58,858 nucleotides of DNA from Cytophagales bacterium (GTDB taxonomy: Bacteria > Bacteroidota > Bacteroidia > Cytophagales > Cyclobacteriaceae): positions 1 to 58,858 of the forward strand of contig JANYHI010000040.1 of assembly GCA_025359125.1 (NCBI GenBank), given 5' to 3'. Shown here one piece after another: positions 17,445 to 26,772 of the stretch (positions within the stretch are counted from its first letter, which is position 1; the number at the start of each line of letters is the position of its first letter). The notes under the pieces were generated by a model. The model saw only the letters and a program-made list of their open reading frames with translations, searched no databases and was not told where the DNA came from. Position numbers and translations under genes: made by a program.

Positions 17445-19373
17445 ATGAAACGTATTTTAATTTTAGGTTTGATGGTGCTTCCGTTTTTCTGTTTAGCACA
17501 ACAGACTATTCCGGTTGCCGATAATTTGGTTACTGAAAATATTCCTGCTTTATCTGGTTCTCTTATTAGTGATGTAAAGAGTTATACCGAATCGCGTGGA
17601 GCTTCTTTGGTGGCATGGCATCCCAAAAATAAGGAGATGGTTATATCTACGCGTTTTGCTAACAGCAATCAACTTCACTATGTTAAGAGGGAGGGAGGAG
17701 ATCGTAAGCAGATTACTTTTTATGATGAACCTATCGGTGGAGCCACCTTTGAACCTACACAAGGTTCTTACCTTATTTTTTCGAAAGACATTGGAGGAAA
17801 TGAATTTTCTCAGCTTTATCGTTTTGACTTTGCAACTAACAAAACCACACTGCTTACAGATGGAAAGCGTTCGCAAAACGGAGGCATGCGCTGGAATAGG
17901 CAGGGAAATAAAATTGCTTATGCAACCACCAAACGAAATGGAAAAGACAGAGATATTTATTCGATGAATCCGATGGACCCAACCACCGATAGAAAAATTT
18001 TAGAAAATAAGGGTGGGGGTTGGAGTGCTGACGATTGGAGTTTAGATGGAAGTAAATTATTAGTGGGCGAATCAATTTCTATTAATGAATCCAGCATTTA
18101 TCTGGTTGATGTAAATGCCGGAACCAAAACTAGAATACTTCCTGAGAAAAATGAACGCACCTCGTATCAGGCAATATCTTACTCTTCTGATGATAAGGGA
18201 TTTTATTTGCTTACTAATAAAGATAGTGAGTTCGATCGGTTGGCTTATTATGAACTTGCTACTAAGAAAATCTCTTATTTAACTTCTTCCATCAACTGGG
18301 ATGTTGAGTCTGCAGATTTGTCTGACGATGGAAAGCAATTGGCATTTGTTACAAATGAGAATGGTCTCTCTAAGCTGTATGTGATGCAAACATCTACTAT
18401 TCAATATCAGCAAGCTCAATTACCTACAGGTGTGATTGGCGGTGTGGATTGGTCAGCCGATTCAAAATCAATCGGATTTACTTTTTTAACTTTTGATGCC
18501 TCGTCAGATGTTTTTGAATATAATGTAGAGACTACACAAGTTACACGCTGGACAGAAAGTGAACTAGGCGGAATGGATGTAAGTGGCTTGCAAGCGCCTC
18601 AATTAATTTCGTGGAAATCGTTTGATACCAAAATGATCTCTGGCTATTTGTACAAAACGTCTTCGAAATTTGTAGGTAAACGACCGGTGATCATCAATAT
18701 ACACGGTGGTCCGGAAGGACAATCACGACCTACTTTTTTAGGTAGAAATAATTATTTTATTAATGAGTTAGGTGTCTCTATCATCTTCCCGAATGTGCGG
18801 GGCTCAACGGGTTACGGAAAAACATTTGTTGATTTAGACAATGGTTTTAAAAGAGAAGAATCGGTGCAAGATATTGGTGCCTTGATCGATTGGATTGCCC
18901 TACAACCAGATTTAGATGCTTCGCGCATTATGATAACAGGCGGAAGTTATGGTGGCTACATGACGCTGGCCGTTGCTTATTTGTATAGCGATAAAATTAA
19001 ATGCTCGCTAGATGTGGTTGGTATTTCTAACTTCAACACGTTTATGAAAAACACAGAAGCCTATCGCAGAGATTTACGCAGAGTAGAATATGGCGATGAG
19101 CGTGATCCTAAAATGTCTGCCTATTTTGAAAAGATTGCTCCCTTAAATCATACCGATAAAATCAAGAAGCCATTGTTTGTAGTGCAGGGAGGAAACGATC
19201 CGCGTGTACCCTATACAGAATCAATTCAGATGAAAGATAAGATCAAACAAAATGGTGGAACGGTTTGGTTTTTAATGGCGAAGGATGAAGGGCATGGATT
19301 TCGTAAGAAGAACAATCAAGATTTTCAATTTTATTCGACTATTGAATTTATTAAACAGTATTTACTAAATTGA
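17445..19373 (+). CDS. S9-family prolyl oligopeptidase-like serine peptidase, exported
   Basis: 642 residues from the ATG at 17445, with a signal peptide (MKRILILGLMVLPFFCLAQQ). The N-terminal part (to about residue 370) is a beta-propeller made of WD-like/TolB blades (MRWNRQGNKIAYATT, GGGWSADDWSLDGSKLLVGE, SADLSDDGKQLAFVT). The C-terminal alpha/beta hydrolase has the triad: Ser501 in TGGSYGGYMTLA, Asp585 in VQGGNDPRVPY, His617 in KDEGHGFRKK. Such enzymes cut after proline or other small residues in short peptides. A strong terminator follows directly. Confidence 0.95.
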   Translation: MKRILILGLMVLPFFCLAQQTIPVADNLVTENIPALSGSLISDVKSYTESRGASLVAWHPKNKEMVISTRFANSNQLHYVKREGGDRKQITFYDEPIGGATFEPTQGSYLIFSKDIGGNEFSQLYRFDFATNKTTLLTDGKRSQNGGMRWNRQGNKIAYATTKRNGKDRDIYSMNPMDPTTDRKILENKGGGWSADDWSLDGSKLLVGESISINESSIYLVDVNAGTKTRILPEKNERTSYQAISYSSDDKGFYLLTNKDSEFDRLAYYELATKKISYLTSSINWDVESADLSDDGKQLAFVTNENGLSKLYVMQTSTIQYQQAQLPTGVIGGVDWSADSKSIGFTFLTFDASSDVFEYNVETTQVTRWTESELGGMDVSGLQAPQLISWKSFDTKMISGYLYKTSSKFVGKRPVIINIHGGPEGQSRPTFLGRNNYFINELGVSIIFPNVRGSTGYGKTFVDLDNGFKREESVQDIGALIDWIALQPDLDASRIMITGGSYGGYMTLAVAYLYSDKIKCSLDVVGISNFNTFMKNTEAYRRDLRRVEYGDERDPKMSAYFEKIAPLNHTDKIKKPLFVVQGGNDPRVPYTESIQMKDKIKQNGGTVWFLMAKDEGHGFRKKNNQDFQFYSTIEFIKQYLLN

Positions 19374-19392
19374 TTAAGTATAATTTAATAAT

Positions 19393-19428
19393 AGACCGAA
19401 TGGGGAAACTTATTCGGTCTTTTGTTTT
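19393..19428 (+). terminator. intrinsic terminator after the S9 peptidase gene
   Basis: A perfect 9-bp stem, AGACCGAAT (19393-19401) with ATTCGGTCT (19412-19420), a 10-base loop, then TTTGTTTT. It lies about 20 bases after the stop. The hairpin also holds the last codons and stop of argH on the other strand, so it serves the convergent junction. Confidence 0.85.
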
Positions 19429-20753
19429 AATAGACTTTCTATTGCTACTTCTACTTTTTCAAAATTGAATTTTGAAACGATTGCTTTAAAATTTTGAGTG
19501 ATTTCGGCATTACAAAGATTGCCGATACTACCTTCATGTGTGTGGTTTACTTTTGGGGTGTAATCAAATTTCCCCATTTCAATCTCTTGGCCAATTTTTT
19601 TATATGCATCGCGAAAAGGTACTCCACTTAGCACCAATTTATTTACTTCTTCTACACTAAAGAGATATTTATATTTTTCGTCTGTAAGAATACTGTCTTT
19701 CACTTCAATATTAGAAAGCATTAAGTGCGTCATTTGAAGGCAATCTTTTAGTGTTTGAAAGGCTGGAAAGAGTTTCTCTTTTAGTAGTTGTAAATCGCGA
19801 TGATAACCAGACGGAAGATTTGTGGTAAGCAAAGTAATTTCTGTGGCTAATGCCTGAAGGCTGTTGCATTTGCCTCTGATCAGTTCAAATACATCAGGGT
19901 TTTTTTTGTGAGGCATGATGCTAGAACCCGTTGTTAATTCATCTGGAAAAGAAATGAATGCAAAATTTTGATTAAGAAATAAGCAAGCATCCATTGCTAA
20001 TTTTGCGAGAGTAGATGCCATGTTGCTTGATGCCTGCGCAACAATCTTTTCAGTTTTGCCTCTGCCCATTTGTGCATATACAACATTGTAATTCAAATCA
20101 TCAAAGCCGAGTAATTCGGTTGTCATAGTTCTGTTAAGTGGAAAAGAAGAACCGTAACCTGCTGCCGAACCTAATGGGTTTTTATTTACAATTCGATACG
20201 CAGCCTCAAGTGTAATCAAGTCGTCAACCAAACTTTCCGCATAAGCGCCAAACCACAAACCAAAAGAAGAAGGCATGGCCAATTGTAAATGCGTATAGCC
20301 AGGAAGAAGCTTTTCTTTATGCTCTTCGCTTTTATTAATTAGTAGTTGAAAAAGATTATCGACCTCTCTAACTAATTCTTTTATTTCGTGGCGGGTAAAT
20401 AATTTGATAGCTAAAAGCACCTGATCATTGCGAGAGCGTCCGCTATGAATTTTCTTCCCAATATCACCTAACTTTTGCGTAAGCAGAGACTCTACTTGCG
20501 AATGAATATCTTCTACATCAATTTCTATTTTAAAATCCCCTTTGTCAATGTTTTGATAAATGGTTTGTAGTTCTTTGGTTAAAAGTGATAGTTCTTCTTT
20601 GCTTAACAGATGTATTGACTCTAACATTTTAATGTGAGCAATGGAGCCTAGCACATCAAACGGAGCAAGGTGCAAATCCATCTCGCGATCAGTGCCTACT
20701 GTGAATCGCGTTACTTCTTTTAGCGAGTCTTTATCTTTTTGCCAGAGTTTCAT
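19410..20753 (-). CDS. argH: argininosuccinate lyase
   Basis: Splits argininosuccinate into arginine and fumarate, the last step of arginine synthesis. 447 residues. Fumarase/aspartase superfamily marks: [74 protein letters not shown], and the signature [20 protein letters not shown] with the mobile catalytic loop. The C-terminal region is shorter than in many homologues and ends KQKTE inside the terminator stem. Last gene of the arginine operon. Its ATG overlaps the NUDIX stop by 4 bases. Confidence 0.97.
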   Translation of the reverse strand: MKLWQKDKDSLKEVTRFTVGTDREMDLHLAPFDVLGSIAHIKMLESIHLLSKEELSLLTKELQTIYQNIDKGDFKIEIDVEDIHSQVESLLTQKLGDIGKKIHSGRSRNDQVLLAIKLFTRHEIKELVREVDNLFQLLINKSEEHKEKLLPGYTHLQLAMPSSFGLWFGAYAESLVDDLITLEAAYRIVNKNPLGSAAGYGSSFPLNRTMTTELLGFDDLNYNVVYAQMGRGKTEKIVAQASSNMASTLAKLAMDACLFLNQNFAFISFPDELTTGSSIMPHKKNPDVFELIRGKCNSLQALATEITLLTTNLPSGYHRDLQLLKEKLFPAFQTLKDCLQMTHLMLSNIEVKDSILTDEKYKYLFSVEEVNKLVLSGVPFRDAYKKIGQEIEMGKFDYTPKVNHTHEGSIGNLCNAEITQNFKAIVSKFNFEKVEVAIESLLKQKTE

Positions 20754-21355
20754 AAGTGGTTGCTAGGTTCTAGTTTCCGGAAACTGGGAACATTAATCTG
20801 AAGGTATTGCAACAGCATAATAGTTTTTCCGTCTTTAATCTCTCCACTTGCTACCATTTTCAAAGCTTGCGTAAAAGATAGCTCCATTACTTCAATATCT
20901 TCATGCTCATCTACCCCGCCACCTTTTGCTGTTTTCATTTCTTTAGAATATTCAGCCACGAAAAAATAGAGAATCTCCGTTACCGATCCTGGCGACATGT
21001 ACGCTTCAAATATTTTCTTAACATCTTTAATTACAAAACCAGTTTCTTCTTCTGTTTCTCTGCGGATGCAATCTTCGGGGTTATCTAAGTCAAGCAATCC
21101 GGCACAAGCCTCTATTAGCATGCCCGATTCATTTCCATTAATGAAAGTAGGAAGCCGAAATTGTTTAGTTAAAATAACCGTTTTAGTTTTTAAATTATAA
21201 AGTAGAATGGTAGCCCCATTGCCACGATCGTATGCCTCTCTATTTTGCTCGATCCATGTTCCGTTTTTATTTTGGTAATCAAATATTATTTTTTTAAGCG
21301 TGTACCAATTCTTAGATAAAATTTCAGTGCTCTTAATTTTTACACGAGAGTTCAT
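20750..21355 (-). CDS. NUDIX hydrolase, NudK-like
   Basis: 201 residues. NUDIX box [21 protein letters not shown] holds the REx2EE core that binds Mg. The preceding [20 protein letters not shown] and following [18 protein letters not shown] resemble NudK / ADP-ribose-type pyrophosphatases. It sits inside the arginine operon with ATGA overlaps on both sides (argE-like upstream, argH downstream), yet arginine synthesis needs no known NUDIX step. Its last residues ([10 protein letters not shown]) are coded by a dispersed repeat, so the native C-terminus probably ended about a dozen residues earlier. Confidence 0.88.
   Translation of the reverse strand: MNSRVKIKSTEILSKNWYTLKKIIFDYQNKNGTWIEQNREAYDRGNGATILLYNLKTKTVILTKQFRLPTFINGNESGMLIEACAGLLDLDNPEDCIRRETEEETGFVIKDVKKIFEAYMSPGSVTEILYFFVAEYSKEMKTAKGGGVDEHEDIEVMELSFTQALKMVASGEIKDGKTIMLLQYLQINVPSFRKLEPSNHL
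20756..20791 (-). repeat. dispersed repeat inside the NUDIX 3' end
   Basis: On the minus strand: CCGGAAACTAGAACCTAGC with flanking CAGTTT and AACC. It shares CCGG-AACTAG/T-AAC motifs with tracts at 26717-26772 and 41306-41363. All three have the same orientation. This copy encodes the end of the NUDIX protein. Confidence 0.5.
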
Positions 21356-22413
21356 AGAGCGATTTTATTTAATAGTGCTATATACGAGTCAATCCCCTGC
21401 TCAATTTCTTTACCATAAATAAATTCATCTGCGCTGTGCGAACGAGCAGAATCACCCGGCCCCATTTTTATGGAAGGCACGGGAATCAACGCCTGATCAG
21501 AAGTGGTGGGCGATCCGTACAATTTTTTTTCTAATTGTTTTGCAGCTATTGCTAATGGATGTTCTAAGCTTACACCAGATGGTTTTAACCTCAACGAGCG
21601 AGGCGTAACAGTGCACGAAACATTTCTACTGATGATGTCCAGTACTTCTTTTAATAAATAAACGTCCGTTACCCGAATGTCAACCGTGAACTTACATTCT
21701 GGCGGAACCTGATTGTGCGCTTGTCCTGCTTGAATCATTGTTACACTCATTTTTATTTCGCCAAGAGCGGGCGATATTTTTGGAAACTTAAAAGTTCTAA
21801 ACCACTCAATATCTTTTAGTGATTCATAAATGGCATTGATGCCTTCTTCTCTAGCTGCGTGTCCGGCTTTTCCGTGATTTATACAATCTAGCACGAGCAA
21901 TCCTTTTTCGGCAATGGCAATATCTGTTAGCGTTGGTTCGCCTACTATGGCCATATCAATTTTAGGTAAGTCATTCCAGATTAATTCAATTCCTCCAGTT
22001 CCGGAAATTTCTTCTTCCGCGGTGGCGGCTAAAACTAAATTGAATTTTAAATTAGGCCGATCATAAAAATAAAAAAACGTTACGATGAGCGATACCAAAG
22101 GCCCACCAGCGTCATTACTTCCTAATCCAAATATTTTACCTTGTTCAATGGTAGGTAAGAAGGGATCTCTCGTGTAGGCAGGATTTGGTTTAACAGTGTC
22201 GTGGTGCGAGTTGAGTAGAATGGTCGGCTTGGCAGCATTAAAGAATTTATTTTTTGCCCACACATTGTTGCCTTTGCGATGGGCTTCCATTCCATGATAG
22301 TTTAAAAAGCCCAAGATTAATCCGGCCGTTTTATCTTCTTCTTTGCTGAAAGATGGAACGGTAATTAGTTGCTGAAGTAAATCAATGGCAATATTCGGGA
22401 GATGCTCTGTCAC
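21352..22413 (-). CDS. M20-family N-acyl-ornithine/citrulline deacylase, ArgE-like
   Basis: 353 residues. Zinc amidohydrolase motifs: [77 protein letters not shown], and near the end [20 protein letters not shown]. The enzyme removes the N-acyl group late in arginine synthesis. Because the partner transcarbamylase is the acyl-ornithine type, the likely substrate is N-acyl-citrulline (N-succinyl or N-acetyl), not N-acetylornithine. That is inference from the neighbour. Overlaps argB upstream and NUDIX downstream by 4 bases each. Confidence 0.9.
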   Translation of the reverse strand: MTEHLPNIAIDLLQQLITVPSFSKEEDKTAGLILGFLNYHGMEAHRKGNNVWAKNKFFNAAKPTILLNSHHDTVKPNPAYTRDPFLPTIEQGKIFGLGSNDAGGPLVSLIVTFFYFYDRPNLKFNLVLAATAEEEISGTGGIELIWNDLPKIDMAIVGEPTLTDIAIAEKGLLVLDCINHGKAGHAAREEGINAIYESLKDIEWFRTFKFPKISPALGEIKMSVTMIQAGQAHNQVPPECKFTVDIRVTDVYLLKEVLDIISRNVSCTVTPRSLRLKPSGVSLEHPLAIAAKQLEKKLYGSPTTSDQALIPVPSIKMGPGDSARSHSADEFIYGKEIEQGIDSYIALLNKIAL

Positions 22414-23201
22414 GATAAAGTGATTAAAGTGCCTTTTGTTTCGTAGCCGGTATTCGCTAATAAATTTGTGTGCTCTCCAATTAAAACTTCCTTCACGCCA
22501 GAGTGAATAGCTGTAAATGCATTTTCAAGTTTGGGTAAGATTCCATCATGGAAACAACCTTCCTTTAAAAGTTTTTCATAAGTAATTTTATTCAAGTTAG
22601 TAATAACAGAATCTTCCTTTTTTACATCACGGAGAACGCCCGTCTTTTCAAAACAGAAAATTAGGCGAGTGTCAAAATGCTTGCTTAATGAAATAGCCAA
22701 CACAGATGCAATGGTGTCTGCATTGGTATTCAAGATAGAACCATCGGCATGTGTAAGTGGAGCGAATACAGGAATTATATTTTGTTTGAGTAGAAAATAA
22801 AGAAGTGTTGAGTTTACACTTTCGGCTGTGATGTCTCCAACAAATCCAAAGTCAACTTCTCTAACGGGGCGCTTAATAGCTTTGATCATATTACCATCTG
22901 CACCAGTTAATCCCAAGGCATTGCAATGAAGCGCCTGAAGCTGCGCTACAATTTGTTTGTTCACCAATCCTCCATACACCATTGTCACCAAATCTAAGGT
23001 GGCGGCATCGGTAATTCTTCTTCCTTTTATATAATTGCTTTCAATTCCTAACTGCTCTCCCAACTTGGTGGCAATTTTTCCTCCTCCATGAATGAGGATT
23101 TTCGGAGCTTGTATCGATGCGAAATCTTTCAGAAAGGTTTTTAATGATTTTTCATCATCCAGCACATTACCGCCAATTTTTATAATATACAGTTTATTCA
23201 T
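22410..23201 (-). CDS. argB: N-acyl-glutamate kinase
   Basis: 263 residues of the amino-acid-kinase fold. IIKIGGNVLDDEKSLKTFLK binds ATP phosphates; ILIHGGGKIATKLGEQLG follows. Then KGRRITDAATLDLVTMVYGG (substrate/lid), LGLTGADGNMIKA, FAPLTHADGSILNTNADTIA, and FCFEKTGVLRDVKKEDSVI. It phosphorylates the gamma-carboxyl of N-acetyl- or N-succinyl-glutamate. The N-acyl group cannot be read from the protein alone. The arginine-sensing N-terminal helix of feedback-inhibited hexameric kinases is absent (the protein starts at the first strand), so regulation probably lies elsewhere. Confidence 0.95.
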   Translation of the reverse strand: MNKLYIIKIGGNVLDDEKSLKTFLKDFASIQAPKILIHGGGKIATKLGEQLGIESNYIKGRRITDAATLDLVTMVYGGLVNKQIVAQLQALHCNALGLTGADGNMIKAIKRPVREVDFGFVGDITAESVNSTLLYFLLKQNIIPVFAPLTHADGSILNTNADTIASVLAISLSKHFDTRLIFCFEKTGVLRDVKKEDSVITNLNKITYEKLLKEGCFHDGILPKLENAFTAIHSGVKEVLIGEHTNLLANTGYETKGTLITLS

Positions 23202-23216
23202 GAATTACTATTAAGA

Positions 23217-24170
23217 TTATATTCCCTTTAAAATTTCTGATAGTACGGATTGAGCTGCCCACACACGGTTAGTAGCTTGTTGGGTAACGATACTTGATTT
23301 GCTATCGAGTATTTCATCACTCAATTCTACATTTCTTCTCACGGGAAGGCAATGCATAATTTTAGCGTGGTTAGTCAATTTAATTTTTTCCTGCGTCAGC
23401 ATCCATTGCGGATCATTGCAATAGATTTTGCCATAGTCTGAATAGGTGCTCCAATTTTTAACATACACAAAGTCGGCATTGCGCAAGGCTTCTTCTTGAT
23501 TAAAAGTGATGCTCGCACCTTTCGTAAAACGCGTATCTAATTCGTAATCTTCCGGATGAGCAATGGTGAAATCTGCTCCTCCCCAGCCAGTAATCCATTG
23601 TGAAAAACTATTGGCTACACACTGCGGCAATGCTTTAACATGAGGCGCCCACGTTAAAACAATTTTTGGTTTTCGCTTTTCTTTAAATGTCTCTTGAATG
23701 GTGATGAGATCTGTTAAACTTTGCAAAGGATGAAGCGTGGCACTCTCTAAACTAACAACGGGTACGCCAGCATATTTTATAAATTGGTTGATATACAATT
23801 CACTATAATCATCTTCTTTATTTTTTAGTGATGGAAAAGTTCTGATGCCCAACACATCAAAATATTTTCCCAAGATCGGAGCAGCATCTTTTACGTGTTC
23901 TACGGAAGTGCCACTCATGATGGCTTCATCTTCAAACTCAAAGGCCCAACCATCTTGCCCTACATTAAAAATGATCACATCCATTCCCAAATTCTTTGCA
24001 GCGATTTCGGTACTAAGTCGAGTGCGCATGCTTGGGTTGAGAAACAAAAGCCCCATTCTTTTTCCTTTGCCAAGGGAATTATCTTTTAACGGATTGCTTT
24101 TGTATGCCAGTGCCTGATCAATCAATTGTTGAAAGCTTTCTGCATCTTGAGAGGAAATGAATTGTTTCAT
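23217..24170 (-). CDS. argF': N-acyl-ornithine carbamoyltransferase (succinyl/acetyl type)
   Basis: 317 residues. Carbamoyl-phosphate site FLNPSMRTRLSTEIAAKNLG (residues 44-63) and HCLPVRRNVELSDEIL near the C-terminus. The mid-section QDGWAFEFEDEAIMSGTSVE and HPLQSLTDLITIQE are those of the Bacteroides SOTCase / Xanthomonas AOTCase group, not classic ornithine transcarbamylase. From memory, residue 90 sets the acyl group: Pro90 in B. fragilis (succinyl), Glu92 in Xanthomonas (acetyl). Here residue 90 is Val, in SVEHVKDAAP. This favours a non-acetyl substrate but does not settle it. Overlaps argD by 4 bases; argB follows 15 bases on. Confidence 0.93.
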   Translation of the reverse strand: MKQFISSQDAESFQQLIDQALAYKSNPLKDNSLGKGKRMGLLFLNPSMRTRLSTEIAAKNLGMDVIIFNVGQDGWAFEFEDEAIMSGTSVEHVKDAAPILGKYFDVLGIRTFPSLKNKEDDYSELYINQFIKYAGVPVVSLESATLHPLQSLTDLITIQETFKEKRKPKIVLTWAPHVKALPQCVANSFSQWITGWGGADFTIAHPEDYELDTRFTKGASITFNQEEALRNADFVYVKNWSTYSDYGKIYCNDPQWMLTQEKIKLTNHAKIMHCLPVRRNVELSDEILDSKSSIVTQQATNRVWAAQSVLSEILKGI

Positions 24171-25303
24171 ACAGTAGCAGCTTGTTTAAGTTCTATTGAA
24201 AGTGCTTCTAACAAAATATCTGCTTCTCCTTTACTCATAGCCAAAGACGGTAGGAGGCGCACCGTATTTGGTTTGGCTTCTCCTGTAAAGATGCTGTGTT
24301 TGACAAGCAAATCTTGGCGAAGGGTTGCTAATGAATCTGGCAAATCAAAACCAATCATCAATCCCTCGCCTCGTATCTCTAAAATGGATGAAAAGTTTTT
24401 TAATTCATTCATCCAATATTGCCCAAGTTCTGCTGCGTGTTGCATCAGATTTTCGTTTTCTAATACTTCCAGCACAGAAAGTGCGGCAGCGCACGCCAGA
24501 TAGTTGCCTCCAAACGTTGTGCCGAGCATCCCTGCCCATGGTTTGATAGAGGGATGAATTAATACGCCACCCACAGGAAAGCCGTTGCCCATCCCTTTTG
24601 CAATGGTGATGATATCGGCTTCAATATTTGCAAACTGATGAGCGAAAAATTTTCCGGTTCTGCCATAGCCCGATTGTACTTCATCTAAAATCAGAAGTGC
24701 CCCAACTTCTTTACACTTTTTAGAAAGGAATTGAAGAAAGGAATTTGTTGGAATATGAATCCCTCCCACACCTTGTATTCCTTCAATGATTACTGCGGCT
24801 ACTTCGCTGTTGATGGCTTGGGTAAAAGCACGCTCATCATTTAAGGGTAAAAACTCAATAGCATGCCCCGCATTGAAAGGTGCCACAATTTTTTGGTTGT
24901 CGGTAGCGGCTACAGCACCCGAAGTGCGGCCATGAAATGCTTTTTTAAATGCAATTATTTTTTTTCTACCATTAACGAATGAGGCTAACTTCATTGCGTT
25001 TTCATTTGCTTCTGCGCCAGAGTTGCAAAGAAATAATTGGTGTTGGGGGTAACCTGAAACTTGACCTAACTTCTCGGCTAGCTTTTCTTGCAACTCATTC
25101 TTAATACTATTGGAATAAAAACTAATTTTATCAAGTTGTGATTTAAGCGATTCTACAAAATGCGGATGATTATGCCCAATTGAAATCACAGCATGACCTC
25201 CATATAAGTCTAAATATTTTTTTCCCTCCTTATCCCACAACCAAGAGCCTTGCGCTTTTATTGGTTCTATGTTGAAGAGAGGATAAACATCGAATAGTTT
25301 CAT
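24167..25303 (-). CDS. argD: N-acyl-ornithine aminotransferase
   Basis: 378 residues of the class III (PLP) aminotransferases. LDLYGGHAVISIGHNHPHFV, LCNSGAEANENAMKLASFVN, AFKKAFHGRTSGAVAATDNQ, LDEVQSGYGRTGKFFAH, and the PLP lysine in TIAKGMGNGFPVGGVLI; then GTTFGGNYLACAAALSVLEV. It converts N-acyl-glutamate semialdehyde to N-acyl-ornithine with glutamate as donor. Relatives also serve in catabolic pathways, but the surrounding genes make the biosynthetic role clear. It follows a 429-base stretch that holds a broken four-helix-bundle gene, so the operon is locally loosened here. Confidence 0.96.
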   Translation of the reverse strand: MKLFDVYPLFNIEPIKAQGSWLWDKEGKKYLDLYGGHAVISIGHNHPHFVESLKSQLDKISFYSNSIKNELQEKLAEKLGQVSGYPQHQLFLCNSGAEANENAMKLASFVNGRKKIIAFKKAFHGRTSGAVAATDNQKIVAPFNAGHAIEFLPLNDERAFTQAINSEVAAVIIEGIQGVGGIHIPTNSFLQFLSKKCKEVGALLILDEVQSGYGRTGKFFAHQFANIEADIITIAKGMGNGFPVGGVLIHPSIKPWAGMLGTTFGGNYLACAAALSVLEVLENENLMQHAAELGQYWMNELKNFSSILEIRGEGLMIGFDLPDSLATLRQDLLVKHSIFTGEAKPNTVRLLPSLAMSKGEADILLEALSIELKQAATV

Positions 25304-25307
25304 CTTT

Positions 25308-25343
25308 AAGTTGAAGGTTAAAAGTTGAAAGTTTAAGGTTTAG
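25308..25343. repeat. left AT-rich repeat flanking the broken four-helix-bundle gene
   Basis: A tract of GTTGAAGG, GTTAAAA, GTTGAAA and GTTTAAGG units on the plus strand. Read on the other strand, the tract at 25704-25733 gives GTTTAAAGTGGAAAG and GTTTAAAGTTAAA, so the two are imperfect inverted copies around the gene. Confidence 0.5.
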
Positions 25344-25695
25344 ATATTCTTACCTTTTTAAGTAAAGATATGAGCATGGCCTTCACCTCATTAATTTCTT
25401 GATTTAATTTTTGATACTCAGCCTGACTAATATATTTTAATTCGTAAGATAGTAAGGATAAGTATTCAACTTCTTGCGATGAGCCTAATGATATTTGTAA
25501 GAATGAGGCAAAATCTTTTCATGTAAATTTTCCACACCCCTCAGCAATATTTGTTGGAACGGAAACAGCTGCTCTTCTTAGTTGGCTTATAATTCCAAAT
25601 TGTTCTTCCTTGGGAAGGGTTTGTGTGAGCTTGTAAACGATCAACACATTTTCATGCGATTTCTTCCAAACAATTAAATCTTTAAATTTTTGCAT
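25333..25695 (-). pseudogene. four-helix-bundle (23S rRNA IVP-type) protein with in-frame stop
   Basis: A 120-codon frame from ATG 25695 to TAA 25333-25335, absent from simple ORF calls because codon 59 is TGA (25519-25521). Before it: MQKFKDLIVWKKSHENVLIV, LPKEEQFGIISQLRRAAVSV and PTNIAEGCGKFT. After it: KDFASFLQISLGSSQEVEYL and a helical end ISLLKKVRISKP. The motifs LxVW, QLRRAAxSVPxNIAEG and FLxISLGSxxE define the S23 / four-helix-bundle family, first seen in rRNA intervening sequences and common as stand-alone genes in Bacteroidota. No frameshift accompanies the stop. It lies inside the arginine operon between argC and argD, flanked by inverted AT-rich repeats. Confidence 0.85.
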
Positions 25696-25703
25696 GGCAA
25701 TTA

Positions 25704-25733
25704 GACTTTAACTTTAAACTTTCCACTTTAAAC
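25704..25733. repeat. right AT-rich repeat flanking the broken four-helix-bundle gene
   Basis: GACTTTAACTTTAAACTTTC continuing CACTTTAAAC. Imperfect inverted partner of 25308-25343. It touches the stop codon of argC. Confidence 0.5.
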
Positions 25734-26704
25734 TAGAAAATACTTCCTTTCAATTTAAGCCCAACCGCTTCGTCTAAGCCAAACATCAAATTCATATTTT
25801 GAATGGCCTGACCGCTGGCGCCTTTTAATAGATTATCGATGGTAGAGTGAATGATAAGTTTGTTTTCTACTTTCTCTAAATGAATTAAGCATTTGTTTGT
25901 GTTCACCACTTGTTTCATATCAATCATTTCCTGGGCAAGATGTGTGAAGGGATGATTAGCGTAATATTCTTCATACAATTTTTCTATTTCTGCTTTTGTA
26001 AAGTCACACTCAATAATAGACGAAACATAAATTCCTCTGGTGAAATCACCTCGCCACGGAACAAAATTAATAGCCTCACAAAATGAAGGCTGAATTAATT
26101 TAAGTGTTTGATTAATTTCTCTTATATGCTGATGCGTTAATGTTTTGTAAGCAGAGATGTTACTTGCTCTCCATGTAAAGTGAGTTGTGTCCTGCAATTT
26201 TTGTCCGGCACCGGTAGCTCCTGTGATGCCAGTTGTATGAACTTCTTTTAATAATCCAGCTTTTGCCAATGGCAATAACCCAAGTTGAATGGCGGTAGCA
26301 AAGCAACCAGGGTTCGCGATATTTTTAGCTGACTTAATTTTTTCGCGCTGAAATTCAGGAAGGCCGTAAACAAATTCACGTGCTCCAGCTTTTTCTCCTA
26401 AACGGAAATCATTTCCCAGATCAATTATTCTGGCGTTGGCAGAAAAAGAATTTTCAGCGAGCAGCTTCTTACTTTCGCCATGACTCAAGCACAGAAATAA
26501 AACATCTACCGCTTGATTTAGATTTTCTGTAAATACTAAATCGGTTTCGCCTACTAAATCAGCATGAATACTCGTCAACGCTTTTCCCGCCTGACTTCTA
26601 CTTTGCACAAAAGCTAAATCAACATTGGTATGATGCAAAAGCAATCGCACTGTTTCACCTCCGGTATAACCGGCTCCTCCAATGACTCCAGCCTTTATTT
26701 TCAT
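25733..26704 (-). CDS. argC: N-acyl-gamma-glutamyl-phosphate reductase
   Basis: 323 residues. NADP-binding GVIGGAGYTGGETVRLLLHH at the N-terminus, FLCLSHGESKKLL, RIIDLGNDFRLGE, VYGLPEFQREKIKSAKNIA, and the catalytic Cys in NPGCFATAIQLGLLPL. Then TGITGATGAGQKLQDTTHF and the C-terminal LIHSTIDNLLKGASGQAIQ. It reduces N-acyl-glutamyl phosphate to the semialdehyde. It follows argG by 30 bases that are mostly dispersed repeat. Confidence 0.96.
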   Translation of the reverse strand: MKIKAGVIGGAGYTGGETVRLLLHHTNVDLAFVQSRSQAGKALTSIHADLVGETDLVFTENLNQAVDVLFLCLSHGESKKLLAENSFSANARIIDLGNDFRLGEKAGAREFVYGLPEFQREKIKSAKNIANPGCFATAIQLGLLPLAKAGLLKEVHTTGITGATGAGQKLQDTTHFTWRASNISAYKTLTHQHIREINQTLKLIQPSFCEAINFVPWRGDFTRGIYVSSIIECDFTKAEIEKLYEEYYANHPFTHLAQEMIDMKQVVNTNKCLIHLEKVENKLIIHSTIDNLLKGASGQAIQNMNLMFGLDEAVGLKLKGSIF

Positions 26705-26716
26705 ATTCTTTTAATT

Positions 26717-26772
26717 GTTGCCTGTTTCCAGTTATTAGTTTCCGGTATCGGGTAACTTTGAACTGGTAACCT
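26717..26772 (-). repeat. dispersed repeat at the argG 3' end
   Basis: On the minus strand: GGTTACCAGTTCAAAG, then TACCGGAAACTAATAACTGG and AAACAGGCAAC. It shares the CCGGAAACTA core with the NUDIX-tail copy and the TTACC/CCGG elements with the copy at 41306-41363. It encodes the final residues of ArgG (TSSKLPDTGN) and fills the argG-argC gap. Confidence 0.5.
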
